Assembly: GCF_014696065.1 (NCBI RefSeq)
Contig: NZ_JACJPL010000026.1
Coordinates: 496,001-560,000 of the forward strand
Source: Leptolyngbya sp. FACHB-261
GTDB taxonomy: Bacteria > Cyanobacteriota > Cyanobacteriia > FACHB-261
Reading direction: 5' to 3'
DNA: 64,000 bases
The first letter of the stretch is position 1, and each line of letters begins with the position of its first letter. A model generated the notes under the pieces. The model was not told the origin of the DNA and did not search any database. It worked only from the letters and a program-made list of their open reading frames with translations. Position numbers and translations under genes: made by a program. This document shows positions 44,968 through 54,599 of the stretch, piece by piece.

Positions 44968-47900
44968 ATGAAGGAGGATAGTCCTTTCTGGATCGTTGGC
45001 AGGGTTTCACTCGTCATCTTAGTGGTCTCTAACCCCGCTCAAGCCCAGGTCGTTCCCGACACAGCTCCGGAGACGAATCTGGGCACACAGGTTAGGGTCA
45101 ATGGTTCAACCTTCGAGATTCGAGGCGGGACCAGAGCGGGCAATGCCAGCACTGCCAACTTGTTCCACAGTTTCAGCAGCTTCAGCATCCCAAGTGGCAA
45201 AATCGCCAGTTTTCTCGACACCCAAAAAATCAACAATATCTTGGTGCGGGTAACCAGCGGTAGCCCTTCCAATATCCAAGGCATCATTCGAGCGAACCAG
45301 GGAACTCCTAATCTGTTTTTGATCAATCCCAGTGGAATCATCTTTGGGCCACGGGCTCGCTTGGATGTGGCAGGCTCATTTGTGGCCACCACTGCAAGCG
45401 GCATTCAGTTTCCAGGCGGTAGTGAATTCTCTTTGACCTCAGGCATAGAACCTCAGAATCCACTGTTGACTGTCAATCCATCTGCCTTTCTCTTTAATCA
45501 AATTGCTACTGCACCAAACCTTATAGATCCTAAGATTACTGTTGAAAATGGAGCTGCTCTCTCGGTACGAACAGGGCGCAGTTTGTTGCTGATAGGTGGT
45601 GATGTAGCCCTAGACCGTGGCACCTTAAGAGCACCCGCAGGGCGTGTGGAACTAGCCGGAGTATCGGCAGGGGGCACGGTCGGCTTGGCCGTTGAGGGCA
45701 ATGATTTGAGCTTGCGTGTGCCTTCTATCAAGGGACGGGCAGATGTCTCTTTGACGAATGACGCCAGAATTGATACCAGCTCCACTATTGGTGGCAGAGT
45801 TGCCATCTACGCAAACAACTTATTGGCGACTGACAGCACGATTGTCAGCACTAGTTTAGGGACACAAGCTGGGGTAAACGCTCCTCTCAATACCCGCGCA
45901 CTCTCCCCGGATAACCCTGGAAGTATTATTCTCGACGCTAACTCGCTCTCTTTCAATAACGCTTCGGTCTCGACCACGACTCTTAGCTCAGGCCAGGGGG
46001 GAGACATTGCTCTCAAGGCTAGATCGGTTGCGCTCGACCAGTCTACTTTAGTGTCTAGTACATCAAGCTCAGGCAATGCCGGACGGATATCTATCCAAGC
46101 CCAAGGCTCTGTCTCTCTCAATCGCAGCAGTCTCTCCAGCGCTGCTGAATCAGCAGTGGGTCCGGTTGGTGATAGCGGTGACATCCAGATTGAAGCTAGA
46201 ACCCTCTCTTTAGTAGATCGTGCTGAGATTCTGGCTTTAACAGCCGGCCGAACGATCAAGGATGGACGCGGGGGTAACGTTACGATCAAGGTTCAAGATA
46301 ATGTCTCGTTAGCAGCGAACAGTCGCATTTCTACCGAGACCTTTGGCGAGGGACAGGGTGGAAACATCGAGATTAATGCTAATTCTTTGTTCCTCACTGA
46401 CAGTGCTCTACGGACCGCGTCTTCTGGCACAGGCAATGCCGGTAACCTTTTAATTAATGTAGATAATATTGTCAGCGTTAACAGAGTTAAACCTAGCAAT
46501 ACCTTTCCCTTCCCCATTGGTTTTTCAACCAGTACCAATGGCTCAATGATTGATGCTGGGGATGCCGGACAATTGACGATTGAGACTGAGCACCTAACGA
46601 TTCGAGGAGGAGCGCGGGCGGCTGCATCGACAGCCAAGCAGGGCCAAGGCGGGAGACTCACCGTTCATGCCGCTACGGTCGAGTTAATTGGCACCTCAGA
46701 TAGCAGTTCTCCCAAGGGTCAGGAGCCCAGTGGCTTATTCACAGAAACGCTAGGAGCCGGTGACGCAGGCCAATTGACCATTGACGCGCAACGCCTGGAC
46801 ATCCGAGATGGAGCCCGCGCCTCTGCCTCAACTTCAGGGGTTGGGCAAGGTGGCACCTTGAAGGTGAATGCCAACTCGATTCGCTTGAATGGCACCTCTG
46901 CTGATGGCAGGCTTGCGAGCAGTTTGTTGACCGAATCTCTAGGTAGGGGTGCTGCTGGCGGTGTGGAGATTACCGCAGACCGTCTAGACATCCGCAATGG
47001 AGCCCGCGCCTCTGCTTCCACTGCTGGACAGGGGCAAGGTGGCACTCTAAACGCTGCCGCTGCCGCTATCAACCTAGAGGGTACAGCCAATGGTAGACCC
47101 AGTGGCTTATTTGCAGAAACACGGGGAGCCAGAGCGGGCGGCGATATTGAGGTTAAAACCGATCACCTGAACGTGCAGGACGGGGCTCAAGTTTCGGTCA
47201 GTGGCTCAGGCTCCGGTCGGGCCGGGGACATCAGGATTGAGGCGAACAGCCTGGAGCTAGATCGTCAGGCGGCGCTCAGTGCCAAAACTCGCTCCAGTGA
47301 TGGCGGCAATATCGCGGTAAACCTGGAAGGTATACTAACCCTGCGTCATAACAGCCAAATCACCACGACCGCAGGCACAGCTCAAGCTGGCGGCAACGGC
47401 GGCAACATCGACCTCAATGCCCAGTTCGTGCTTGCAGTTCCCACAGAAAACAGCGACATCACAGCCAATGCCTTTCTGGGCAATGGTGGCAATGTTCGCA
47501 TCAGGGCGCAAGACATCCTGGGGGTCCAGTTCCGGCGCACAACCACTGAGGCCAGCGACATCACCGCCAGTTCTGACTTCGGTACAGAAGGCGTCGTGGC
47601 CGTCGATCGGCTGGCTGCTGACCCTAGTCGAGGTTTGACTGATCTGCCAGAGACGCTGGTCGATGTTACCGCCTTAATTGCTCAACGCTGTCCTGTTGGC
47701 AACGCTCAAACGGCAAGCCAATTTGTAGTCACTGGGCGCGGTGGTCTGCCGCCCAATCCCCAGGAAGCGATCAGAAGTCCAGCTCTTCTGGCAGACTTGG
47801 GCAGACCACACCCTGCTGTTGCCAATCCGCCTGACACAGCTCAACCTGCCCAGGCCAAAGCTATTCCAGTCGAACCCACTCGCATTATCGAAGCACAAGG

Positions 47901-48000
47901 TTGGATCGTTGCAGCCAACGGCGACGTACTATTAACTGCTCAAGTCCCAACTGCTCCTCAGTCAGGTGGGCAGAGAGTAATGAGTTGCAGTGGGGCTTAA
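44968..48000 (+). CDS. TPS exoprotein with filamentous-haemagglutinin N-terminal domain
   Basis: A 1010-residue secreted protein. The signal peptide ends near residue 27 (NPAQAQV). The TPS/FHA domain follows with LFHSFSSFSIPSG, VTSGSPSNIQGIIRANQG, LFLINPSGIIFGPRARLDVAGSFVATTA, the N-P-x-G-I-x-F-G hallmark recognised by TpsB pores. Most of the rest is a right-handed beta-helix with repeats such as GAR-A-SASTAGQGQGGTL and AGDAGQLTI. The C-terminal ~150 residues hold Cys-containing VTALIAQRCPV and end in a short P-rich tail common to cyanobacterial FHA proteins. A lone AAGGAGG lies just inside the coding sequence, and none lies upstream of the ATG. No TpsB transporter gene is in the window. 24 bases separate it from the CHAT gene. 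Confidence 0.92.
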   Translation: MKEDSPFWIVGRVSLVILVVSNPAQAQVVPDTAPETNLGTQVRVNGSTFEIRGGTRAGNASTANLFHSFSSFSIPSGKIASFLDTQKINNILVRVTSGSPSNIQGIIRANQGTPNLFLINPSGIIFGPRARLDVAGSFVATTASGIQFPGGSEFSLTSGIEPQNPLLTVNPSAFLFNQIATAPNLIDPKITVENGAALSVRTGRSLLLIGGDVALDRGTLRAPAGRVELAGVSAGGTVGLAVEGNDLSLRVPSIKGRADVSLTNDARIDTSSTIGGRVAIYANNLLATDSTIVSTSLGTQAGVNAPLNTRALSPDNPGSIILDANSLSFNNASVSTTTLSSGQGGDIALKARSVALDQSTLVSSTSSSGNAGRISIQAQGSVSLNRSSLSSAAESAVGPVGDSGDIQIEARTLSLVDRAEILALTAGRTIKDGRGGNVTIKVQDNVSLAANSRISTETFGEGQGGNIEINANSLFLTDSALRTASSGTGNAGNLLINVDNIVSVNRVKPSNTFPFPIGFSTSTNGSMIDAGDAGQLTIETEHLTIRGGARAAASTAKQGQGGRLTVHAATVELIGTSDSSSPKGQEPSGLFTETLGAGDAGQLTIDAQRLDIRDGARASASTSGVGQGGTLKVNANSIRLNGTSADGRLASSLLTESLGRGAAGGVEITADRLDIRNGARASASTAGQGQGGTLNAAAAAINLEGTANGRPSGLFAETRGARAGGDIEVKTDHLNVQDGAQVSVSGSGSGRAGDIRIEANSLELDRQAALSAKTRSSDGGNIAVNLEGILTLRHNSQITTTAGTAQAGGNGGNIDLNAQFVLAVPTENSDITANAFLGNGGNVRIRAQDILGVQFRRTTTEASDITASSDFGTEGVVAVDRLAADPSRGLTDLPETLVDVTALIAQRCPVGNAQTASQFVVTGRGGLPPNPQEAIRSPALLADLGRPHPAVANPPDTAQPAQAKAIPVEPTRIIEAQGWIVAANGDVLLTAQVPTAPQSGGQRVMSCSGA

Positions 48001-48024
48001 TGAGGGGGCGAAAGCCTAACGAAC

Positions 48025-50625
48025 ATGGCAAGAAGGCGCTTTGTATTTTTTCCTAATCTGCAACCCGTTTTAGGCTGGCTCGGTTGGTGTTGCCTGGGGT
48101 TGCTTTTGGCTCTGTTACTTGCCGCTCCAGGCACGAAAAGTCTTGCCCAGACCCATGCAGATCCCTCGCAATTGATTCAGCAAGGACGAGAACGCTATGA
48201 AGCCGGGCGCTATGCAGAAGCAGCCGCTCTTTGGCATAGGGCCGCTCAGGTTTTCGGGGCGCAAGATGACCACCTGAATCAAGCGATGAGCTTGAGCAAT
48301 TTCTCGCTGGCCGAACAGCAATTGGGACAGTGGCCTGAGGCCACGCAGGCCATTAGCGAGAGCTTGCAATTGCTGGAAGCACGAGCAGGAACTCAAGCTT
48401 CCAACGAACGCTTAAAAGTTTTGGCTCAAGCACTCAATACTCAGGCCAGTTTGCAACTGGCTTTGGGACAAGCTGAGACAGCCTTGGGCACCTGGCAGCA
48501 GGCCACCACTGCTTATCAACAAGCAGGCGATGGCCCAGGCAAAATTCGCAGCTTAATCAATCAAGCGCAAGCCCTGCAATCCTTAGGTCTCTATCGTCGC
48601 GCTTTAGCTACCCTGGAGCAGGCGAATCAAGACCTTAAGCAAACAGCTGATTCCTCGCTCAAGGCATCGAGTTTGCTGAGTTTAGGTCATGCTTTGCGCG
48701 TCGTGGGCGATTTGAACCAGGCCAGACAAAGTTTGCAGCAAAGTTTAGGTGTGGCGCAGCGTTTGTCGGACCGCCAAGCAATTGCTCAAGCCCTGTTTAG
48801 TTTAGGCAATGTTGTTCGGGCGCAACAGGAACCCGAAGCCGCTCTCCGTTTTTATGCCCAGGCGGCAAGCGAGTCGCAAGATTCCGCTACTCAACTTCAG
48901 GCTCAACTCAATCAATTGAGCTTATTGGTTGAAGGCCGTCGATGGAGCGAAGCCCAGGCCTTGTGGCCTCGCCTGCAAGCGCAAGTAGCTAGCTGGCCCT
49001 TGAGCCGTACTGCCGTTTATGCCCGTATTGACCTAGCCCAAAGCCTCAGCGCCCTTAAGCAAGCCCAGGTCGCGAATGGACCGGCCTGGCTGGACATTGC
49101 CCGCTTACTGGCAACTGCCGTTGAACAGGCCAAAACCTTGGGGGATACGCGTAGTGAAGCTTACGCCCTGGGTAATTTGGGCAATTTATATGAGCAGACA
49201 CAGCAGTGGGCAGAGGCTCAAAAGCTCACGGAAAAGGCTTTGCTGCTAGCCCAAACCATCAATGCGTCAGATATTGCTTATCAGTGGCAATGGCAACTGG
49301 GCCGTTTGCTCAAGACCCAGGGCAAAACATCGGCAGCAGTTGCCGCTTATAGCGAAGCGGTTGATACCTTGCGCGCTTTGCGTAACGATTTGGTGGCGGT
49401 CAATCCAGAGGTTCAATTTTCATTTCGCGATCAAGTTGAGCCCATCTATCGACAGCTAGTTGATCTACTGTTGCAAACAGAAGGCAATGCCCAACCTGAA
49501 CCTGCTCGGTTGGCCCAGGCTCGAACTGTGATTGAGTCGTTACAACTGGCAGAACTCGACAATTTCTTTCGAGTTGCTTGTTTAGAAGCCAAACCTGTAT
49601 TGGTCGATCAGGTTGTTGAACGGGAAGATCCGACTGCTGCAGTCTTTTACCCGATTATTCTGCCGGATCGCTTAGAGGTCATTCTCAAACTGCCTCATCA
49701 AGCGTTGCGTCACTATAAAACTCAAATTTCTCAAACAGAGGTTGAGAAAACTGTTGACGATCTGCGGCGGCAATTGACCAAGCCCTACACGCTCCGGGAG
49801 GTGCAAACTTTATCCGCAAAAGTGTATGACTGGCTGCTGCGACCGGCTGCGACTGAATTAGCCCGGAGCCAGGTTAAAACGCTGGTCTTTGTGCTCGATG
49901 GCTCCCTACGCAATATTCCAATGGCAACGCTCTATGACGGGCAGCAATACCTCGTGCAAAACTATGGCGTTGCCCTAGCTCCTAGCTTGCAATTGCTAGA
50001 TCCCAAACCGCTAGAACAGCGCAGCTTGAAAGCGCTGATTGCCGGATTGAGCGAGGCTCGGCATGGCTTTTCCCAGTTGGATTATGTGAGGCAAGAGCTG
50101 GCTGCAATTCAATCTGAAGTGCCTGCCCAGGTCTTTCTCAATCGGGACTTCACCGAAACCGCTCTGCAAACCCAGATTCAGGCGTCTCCGTTTCCGATTG
50201 TGCATCTAGCAACTCACGGGCAATTTAGTTCCAAGGCAGAGGAAACTTTTATTCTGGCTTGGGATAAAGCGATCGAAGTGAATGAACTGGATAGCTTTCT
50301 GCGCAACCGGGGCCAAAGCCGACCCAACGCGATTGAACTTTTGGTCCTCAGCGCTTGCCAAACTGCAACTGGCGATCGCCGTGCGGCTCTAGGACTAGCG
50401 GGCATGGCCGTACGAGCGGGAGCCCGCAGCACCCTGGCCTCGCTGTGGTATCTGGATGATGAGTCGAGCGCTCTGCTTATGGGCCAGTTCTACCAGCAAC
50501 TATCCCAAAGTCGCCAAACCAAAGCCGCGGCTCTGCGCCAAGCTCAACTCACACTGCTACAAATTCCTCGCTACCAACACCCTCGCTACTGGGCGCCCTA
50601 CGTTCTGGTCGGCAATTGGCTGTAG
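48025..50625 (+). CDS. Secreted TPR-CHAT caspase-like protein
   Basis: An 866-residue protein. The N-terminus carries a signal peptide (LGWLGWCCLGLLLALLLAAPG...AQT, about 13-42). Roughly ten TPR-like helical pairs occupy residues 45-460 (for example ALATLEQANQDL, ALRFYAQAAS, AYALGNLGNLYEQ). The C-terminal CHAT domain has the catalytic dyad: His731 in HLATHGQF and Cys778 in LVLSACQTATGD. CHAT proteases are caspase-like, and some are activated by protein binding to the TPRs. The export signal implies work in the periplasm, a trait seen in cyanobacterial FHA-linked CHAT proteins. The gene is directly downstream of the exoprotein gene. Confidence 0.92.
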   Translation: MARRRFVFFPNLQPVLGWLGWCCLGLLLALLLAAPGTKSLAQTHADPSQLIQQGRERYEAGRYAEAAALWHRAAQVFGAQDDHLNQAMSLSNFSLAEQQLGQWPEATQAISESLQLLEARAGTQASNERLKVLAQALNTQASLQLALGQAETALGTWQQATTAYQQAGDGPGKIRSLINQAQALQSLGLYRRALATLEQANQDLKQTADSSLKASSLLSLGHALRVVGDLNQARQSLQQSLGVAQRLSDRQAIAQALFSLGNVVRAQQEPEAALRFYAQAASESQDSATQLQAQLNQLSLLVEGRRWSEAQALWPRLQAQVASWPLSRTAVYARIDLAQSLSALKQAQVANGPAWLDIARLLATAVEQAKTLGDTRSEAYALGNLGNLYEQTQQWAEAQKLTEKALLLAQTINASDIAYQWQWQLGRLLKTQGKTSAAVAAYSEAVDTLRALRNDLVAVNPEVQFSFRDQVEPIYRQLVDLLLQTEGNAQPEPARLAQARTVIESLQLAELDNFFRVACLEAKPVLVDQVVEREDPTAAVFYPIILPDRLEVILKLPHQALRHYKTQISQTEVEKTVDDLRRQLTKPYTLREVQTLSAKVYDWLLRPAATELARSQVKTLVFVLDGSLRNIPMATLYDGQQYLVQNYGVALAPSLQLLDPKPLEQRSLKALIAGLSEARHGFSQLDYVRQELAAIQSEVPAQVFLNRDFTETALQTQIQASPFPIVHLATHGQFSSKAEETFILAWDKAIEVNELDSFLRNRGQSRPNAIELLVLSACQTATGDRRAALGLAGMAVRAGARSTLASLWYLDDESSALLMGQFYQQLSQSRQTKAAALRQAQLTLLQIPRYQHPRYWAPYVLVGNWL

Positions 50626-50706
50626 CCTAAGAGCTTTAGGAAACTGGCCTTGGGAGACCCACAGTAAAAAGGTGAATTGTAAAAGAGTGAATTTCGGAAG
50701 TGCCTG

Positions 50707-51345
50707 ATGTCTCGTGCTGGCAGAAACCCACGAATGCTTGCCCTACAACGGCGGCTCAAAGCGTTCTATGCCTTTGGCGGAGCTATTGTCTTCGCAGGTG
50801 CCCCCTTCTATCTGGCCTCGCTCCATCTGGTTGCCATCTCCAGTGCTCTCTATTGGGGCGGCTTTGCCTTGGCGGGACTATGCGTTTTAACCGGTCTCAA
50901 CCTTTGGCAAAAAGCCGACCGTGCTGACCAGGGAGCCAGGGGAGAAGAAGCAGTTGCACTGGTGCTTGACACTCTTCGGACCAAAGGCTGGACAGTAGAG
51001 TATGGCCTGCGGGTCAAAGGCGTGGGCGATGTCGATGCTTTTCTCCAGTCCCCCCGAGGCAATGCCTATGTAGTCGAAGTGAAATCCCACGGTGGCCAGG
51101 TGCTCTCCGATGGACAAAGCCTGTACCGCCGCTTGCGCTCAGGGCACCAGCCCTTTGAAAAAGACTTTCTCAATCAGGCGATGCAGCAGGCACTGACCCT
51201 CAAGCGCGAGAAGCAATTGCGCTTTGTTACCCCTCTGGTTGTTTTCTCAAGAGCTACAGTCTCCGCCCCTCACAAACTACGGGGTGTCCATGTGCTCGGC
51301 AAAGCTGAGGTGGTGAAATATTTGCAACGGCTTGATGCGCAGTGA
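50707..51345 (+). CDS. NERD-domain protein with N-terminal membrane segments
   Basis: A 212-residue protein. Two hydrophobic helices (about 17-42 and 45-68) anchor it, and a NERD (nuclease-related) domain follows at about 78-210. The catalytic-type acidic residues are in VGDVDAFL, and Glu/Lys are in AYVVEVKSHGG, the D-x(n)-E-x-K pattern of the restriction-endonuclease-like fold. Other motifs are FEKDFLNQAMQQA and TPLVVFSRA. It lies 81 bases after the CHAT gene on the same strand. A nuclease role is plausible from the fold but unproven. Confidence 0.85.
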   Translation: MSRAGRNPRMLALQRRLKAFYAFGGAIVFAGAPFYLASLHLVAISSALYWGGFALAGLCVLTGLNLWQKADRADQGARGEEAVALVLDTLRTKGWTVEYGLRVKGVGDVDAFLQSPRGNAYVVEVKSHGGQVLSDGQSLYRRLRSGHQPFEKDFLNQAMQQALTLKREKQLRFVTPLVVFSRATVSAPHKLRGVHVLGKAEVVKYLQRLDAQ

Positions 51346-51470
51346 CCCAAGTTGACGCGCTCTGCACTCTGCTGCTAGAGCAGTTGCCCGATTGCCGTAT
51401 CGCACATCACCGTATCTGCTACGTGCTCTGGCGGCTGTGTTGGCAAGAATACAAGTTTCCGATACTCACC

Positions 51471-51726
51471 TCTACCTATAGGTAGAAGTCTGTATACACT
51501 TCTGATTATCTAATGGAGATGGAATTATCCATTCCACCAGTTGATTAGTCCCTGCCTTACCCGGGCGGGGATTTTTCTGTCGGGTTGCTGTATCCCAGAG
51601 GTTTCAGCAAAAGACCCTCAGCCGGAGGGTCAGCAGTTAACGGGTTCAGCCTTCGTACGCCCTCTGAAATGGTGCCTTTTCTGGTACGCGAGTACCAGAG
51701 GATCAAATACCTGGAACTCCAGGTAT
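51471..51726. ncRNA. Candidate structured RNA: chain of six stem-loops
   Basis: In the 706-base gap before the unknown gene at 52052, six stem-loops follow each other. They are: a 16-bp perfect palindrome TCTACCTATAGGTAGA (51471-51486); CCCTGCC...GGCGGGG with a T-tract (51550-51576); TTGCTG...CAGCAA (51585-51610); GACCCTC-AGCCG-GAGGGTC (51613-51631); CTGGTAC-GCGA-GTACCAG with a GNRA-type tetraloop (51681-51698); and ATACCTGG-AACT-CCAGGTAT (51707-51726). No known RNA family is recognised. A 61-codon ORF (51585-51770, plus) overlaps it and cannot be excluded as a small protein gene. Confidence 0.45.
51550..51576 (+). terminator. Rho-independent-like terminator
   Basis: CCCTGCC pairs with GGCGGGG (one G-U pair) around a 7-base loop and is followed by ATTTTT. 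It lies 204 bases after the NERD gene stop and within the hairpin chain, so it could end either the NERD transcript or a short RNA starting near 51471. Confidence 0.6.
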
Positions 51727-52051
51727 CTGCTACTCAACAGCACCAGCTTGATGGCTTCGGATACGTGTAGGTGCAGCCTCTCCCGGCCACGCCCTACTGA
51801 CAGCCAAAGTAAAAGCAGCCCCCGACCAGGTAGAGCTGCTTAACGTTGGACCTCGATCAGTTGGTATGCCTATAGAGTGCCGGTAGAACATAAATTGCAC
51901 CAGCTCAAAAAGTGCTCAATTTTTGTTCACAATCTGAAGGGGTAAACTGCTCACACTTCTTAACAGTTATAAATACAAATTGACTGAATCACGTTCAGCT
52001 AACTTACATACACTGGAAGGTAGAGAAAGGCATACATCAACGGGGATAGCT

Positions 52052-52594
52052 ATGAAGCTAGCTGGCACAGTGCTGGAAGTACTAGATTTTTCTGAGTATG
52101 AATACTCATTCATCGAAGATCACTGCAATGGTCTTGACCGGGTTGAATGCCTGGAACTAACGATGAAGGAGATTGACTTCGTAGAGAAAGTCAAGGTGAT
52201 AGCTAGCGAATGCCTGGACTGGCAGCATTTAAGCAAAGGCGACTTTATCCCAGAGCTAACCATTGAGCGCATCGCTGGGCAGAACTTAAGCCAGCAGCAG
52301 CGTGACCTGGCTTGCCTCTGCATCAAGAACCTGATCATGGACAGGACGGGGCTAGCTGCTGTGATTCAGCAAGATGGGCTCTTGCTGCTCGACGATAGCC
52401 AAACCGCCGCTAACGATTCGTTCTGGCAGAGTGTCCGTCTGCTCAAGGTCAGAGAGCGGCACGAATTCCTCCAAAAGCTTGACCCTAACTGCCTCACTGG
52501 TGCCCAACAGCAGAATCACGCTGAACTAATGGCTTTGACAGAGGCTTTTATGCGAGTGACCACAGAACTCTCGATTTTGAGAGCGATAGAGTAG
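52052..52594 (+). CDS. Unknown acidic protein downstream of the structured region
   Basis: A 180-residue soluble protein from the ATG at 52052 (GGGGATAG upstream). An in-frame extension to 51980 is open but lacks an RBS. It is acidic and mostly helical, with a segment LTMKEIDFVEKVKVIASECLDW, a middle part FIPELTIERIAGQNLSQQQRDLACLCIKNLI and a C-terminal LTGAQQQNHAELMALTEAFMRV. I recognise no family and no catalytic motif. It is a single gene ending at a strong terminator, preceded by the hairpin chain at 51.5 kb. Confidence 0.7.
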   Translation: MKLAGTVLEVLDFSEYEYSFIEDHCNGLDRVECLELTMKEIDFVEKVKVIASECLDWQHLSKGDFIPELTIERIAGQNLSQQQRDLACLCIKNLIMDRTGLAAVIQQDGLLLLDDSQTAANDSFWQSVRLLKVRERHEFLQKLDPNCLTGAQQQNHAELMALTEAFMRVTTELSILRAIE

Positions 52595-52675
52595 AGGTCG
52601 AATAACACTTCAATGCCCCGTTGAGTGATTGCCGTCCTAATTGCCATCGAATGATTTCATAGAAGATTTCATCGC

Positions 52676-52706
52676 AAAAGAGCAGGCCTTAGGCCTGCTC
52701 TTTTTT
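52676..52706. terminator. Strong bidirectional terminator
   Basis: AAAAGAGCAGGCCT and its exact reverse complement flank a single T, giving a 14-base arm each side with T-runs in both directions. It serves the plus-strand unknown gene and the convergent minus-strand R3H ATPase gene, which ends 47 bases away. Confidence 0.9.
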
Positions 52707-52752
52707 CATTTATGCTCTTCTCTCAGCTATGCAGAAATGAGTTCTGCATCAG

Positions 52753-54132
52753 TTAGGCCGGATAGATGCGCAAGTGCCGGTGGGGTTCAGAACCGAGACT
52801 ATCGGAGTGCAACTGATAGTGCTCCACCAGTTCGTGTTGCATCTTTCGCACTTCTGCAGAACGGGGTAGCAAATCGACTGGCTGTCCTTTAGGAAGCACA
52901 ATCCGCTCTACGGCAAGCCGCGCTTCTTCTAAGGCTTCGATTTCGTCTCGACGGGAGGGCCAACTCCGATTCTGCGCTTTTGCTTTAGGTAGAGCTTTAG
53001 GCAAAGAGAGAACCGGTCCATCACTGTGCCAACCGTTGGACTTCAACGTTGACCTTGATGAGGATGTTGACTTAGACGAGTAAAACGGCGAATAAGACAA
53101 CTCAGAAGCAGGAAGCAGTCCTTTTGGAGGAGTTGCTACTTTGTGGCTGATGCTGACTTGACCATCGGCATTGGTGGTTCTGACTTGCGGATTGGGCTGG
53201 CGTCCTCTCAACAGATGATCCACTGTGTCAGCAACGCTTTCATGCACCACCCAGCGCTCACGCTCTAGCATTTCTACAGCAATGTCGAAGGTCGGCGGGG
53301 CCTTGCGCTCCAGAACGCTCTTTTGGCTGCCACGCCGTCTAGCTTCTTCATCTCCCAAGGTTACAGATTGAATGCCACCCACCAGATCAGACAGGGTTGG
53401 GTTTTTGATCAAGTTCTCAATCTCAGTGCCGTGCGCAGTTCCCACTAATTGCACACCTCGCTCGGCAATGGTGCGGGCCGCCATTGCTTCGAGTTCAGTG
53501 CCGATCTCGTCAATGATAATGACCTCAGGCATATGGTTTTCCACAGCCTCGATCATCACTTGGTGCTGGAGTGCTGGCTGGGTTACTTGCATCCGTCGCG
53601 CCCGACCAATCGCTGGGTGAGGAACGTCGCCATCCCCAGCAATTTCGTTTGAGGTATCGATAATGACGACGCGCTTGTTGAGGTCGTCTGCCAATACCCG
53701 AGCAATCTCGCGCAGGGCCGTGGTTTTGCCCACACCTGGACGGCCTAGCATCAAAATCGACTGCCCGGTTTCCACAAGGTCGCGAATCATGCCAATCGTG
53801 CCGTAGATCGCCCGCCCAACCCGACAGGTTAAACCAATGATCTCCCCGCTACGGTTGCGGATTGCGCTAATCCGATGCAGGGTCCGCTCGATGCCCGCTC
53901 GGTTATCTCCCCCAAAGCAACCCACTCGCTCAATGCAGTAGCTCAGCTGGGCAGGGGTGACCCCATCTTCACTGAGATACTCAGCTCGATTGAGGAAGCG
54001 AGCTTCTGGACGACGACCTAAATCCAGGACTACTTCAATCAAGTGGTCCCGTTGCGGGTGATGTTCTAGAGTCTGTTGGGTTTCTAGCGGTAGGATGTCC
54101 AGTAACTTCTGGAGATCATCAGTAATCAACAT
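52753..54132 (-). CDS. Ycf45/SpoIIIAA-like AAA ATPase with R3H-type C-terminus
   Basis: A 459-residue ATPase. An N-terminal domain (about 1-100) precedes the AAA core with Walker [11 protein letters not shown] (Lys136), Walker [14 protein letters not shown] and a sensor-like GTAHG. The family is the COG3854/SpoIIIAA group, whose plastid form is Ycf45. The middle region is Ser/Lys-rich, and the last ~65 residues ([30 protein letters not shown]...[11 protein letters not shown]) fit an R3H single-strand nucleic-acid-binding domain, including the late R-x2-H-x-R-like step. The role is unknown, but nucleic-acid remodelling is likely. Confidence 0.9.
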   Translation of the reverse strand: MLITDDLQKLLDILPLETQQTLEHHPQRDHLIEVVLDLGRRPEARFLNRAEYLSEDGVTPAQLSYCIERVGCFGGDNRAGIERTLHRISAIRNRSGEIIGLTCRVGRAIYGTIGMIRDLVETGQSILMLGRPGVGKTTALREIARVLADDLNKRVVIIDTSNEIAGDGDVPHPAIGRARRMQVTQPALQHQVMIEAVENHMPEVIIIDEIGTELEAMAARTIAERGVQLVGTAHGTEIENLIKNPTLSDLVGGIQSVTLGDEEARRRGSQKSVLERKAPPTFDIAVEMLERERWVVHESVADTVDHLLRGRQPNPQVRTTNADGQVSISHKVATPPKGLLPASELSYSPFYSSKSTSSSRSTLKSNGWHSDGPVLSLPKALPKAKAQNRSWPSRRDEIEALEEARLAVERIVLPKGQPVDLLPRSAEVRKMQHELVEHYQLHSDSLGSEPHRHLRIYPA

Positions 54133-54332
54133 GATTTTGAGGTAGTGCTTTTAACAACAGTGGAACGAAAAACAACTATCATTTACAGGGCATTCCCAGG
54201 GCTGGAATATCGGTTGGAACGTCCGGCTCAAACCTCTGCAAAGCAAGGCTTAATCAAAGATTAATACCTACCATTATTAAGCGATGATTGCCTGTAGATT
54301 AAAACTGGGTGGCATTGCTAAATCTCTACCCC

Positions 54333-54354
54333 GTCAGATCGCTAGCGATCTGAC
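54333..54354. promoter_or_regulatory. 22-bp perfect palindrome
   Basis: GTCAGATCGCT is followed at once by its exact reverse complement. It lies 200 bases upstream of the R3H ATPase start (minus strand) and 270 bases before the methyltransferase relic. It has the form of a dimeric-regulator operator, or of a cruciform site. Nothing else is recognised in 54133-54600. Confidence 0.5.
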
Positions 54355-54599
54355 TAGTGACCTTGGCTCTGACTGTTAATGTAATGAAACTTTAGTGTAA
54401 CAAGCTACATTTGGTAACTCTGTGGGCAGAACCGAACCATTGCGGGAGGATAGCACTACTTCTGGCTCCACCGTTCTGGTTCTACGGTTTATCTTAGCGA
54501 TAATCCTTGGCGGAAACATCCGGCCTGATCAACGTTTTGCAAAACTGGCAAGAGATTGGAGAAGCGACCTTGTCATTGCAACGCTGAGGCCTGCCCACT

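Noticed and set aside
51541-51843. 100-codon plus-strand ORF in the hairpin-rich gap
   Set aside because: No RBS, odd Cys/Arg/Ser-rich composition and multiple hairpins; the overlapping 61-codon frame is more protein-like but also unsupported.
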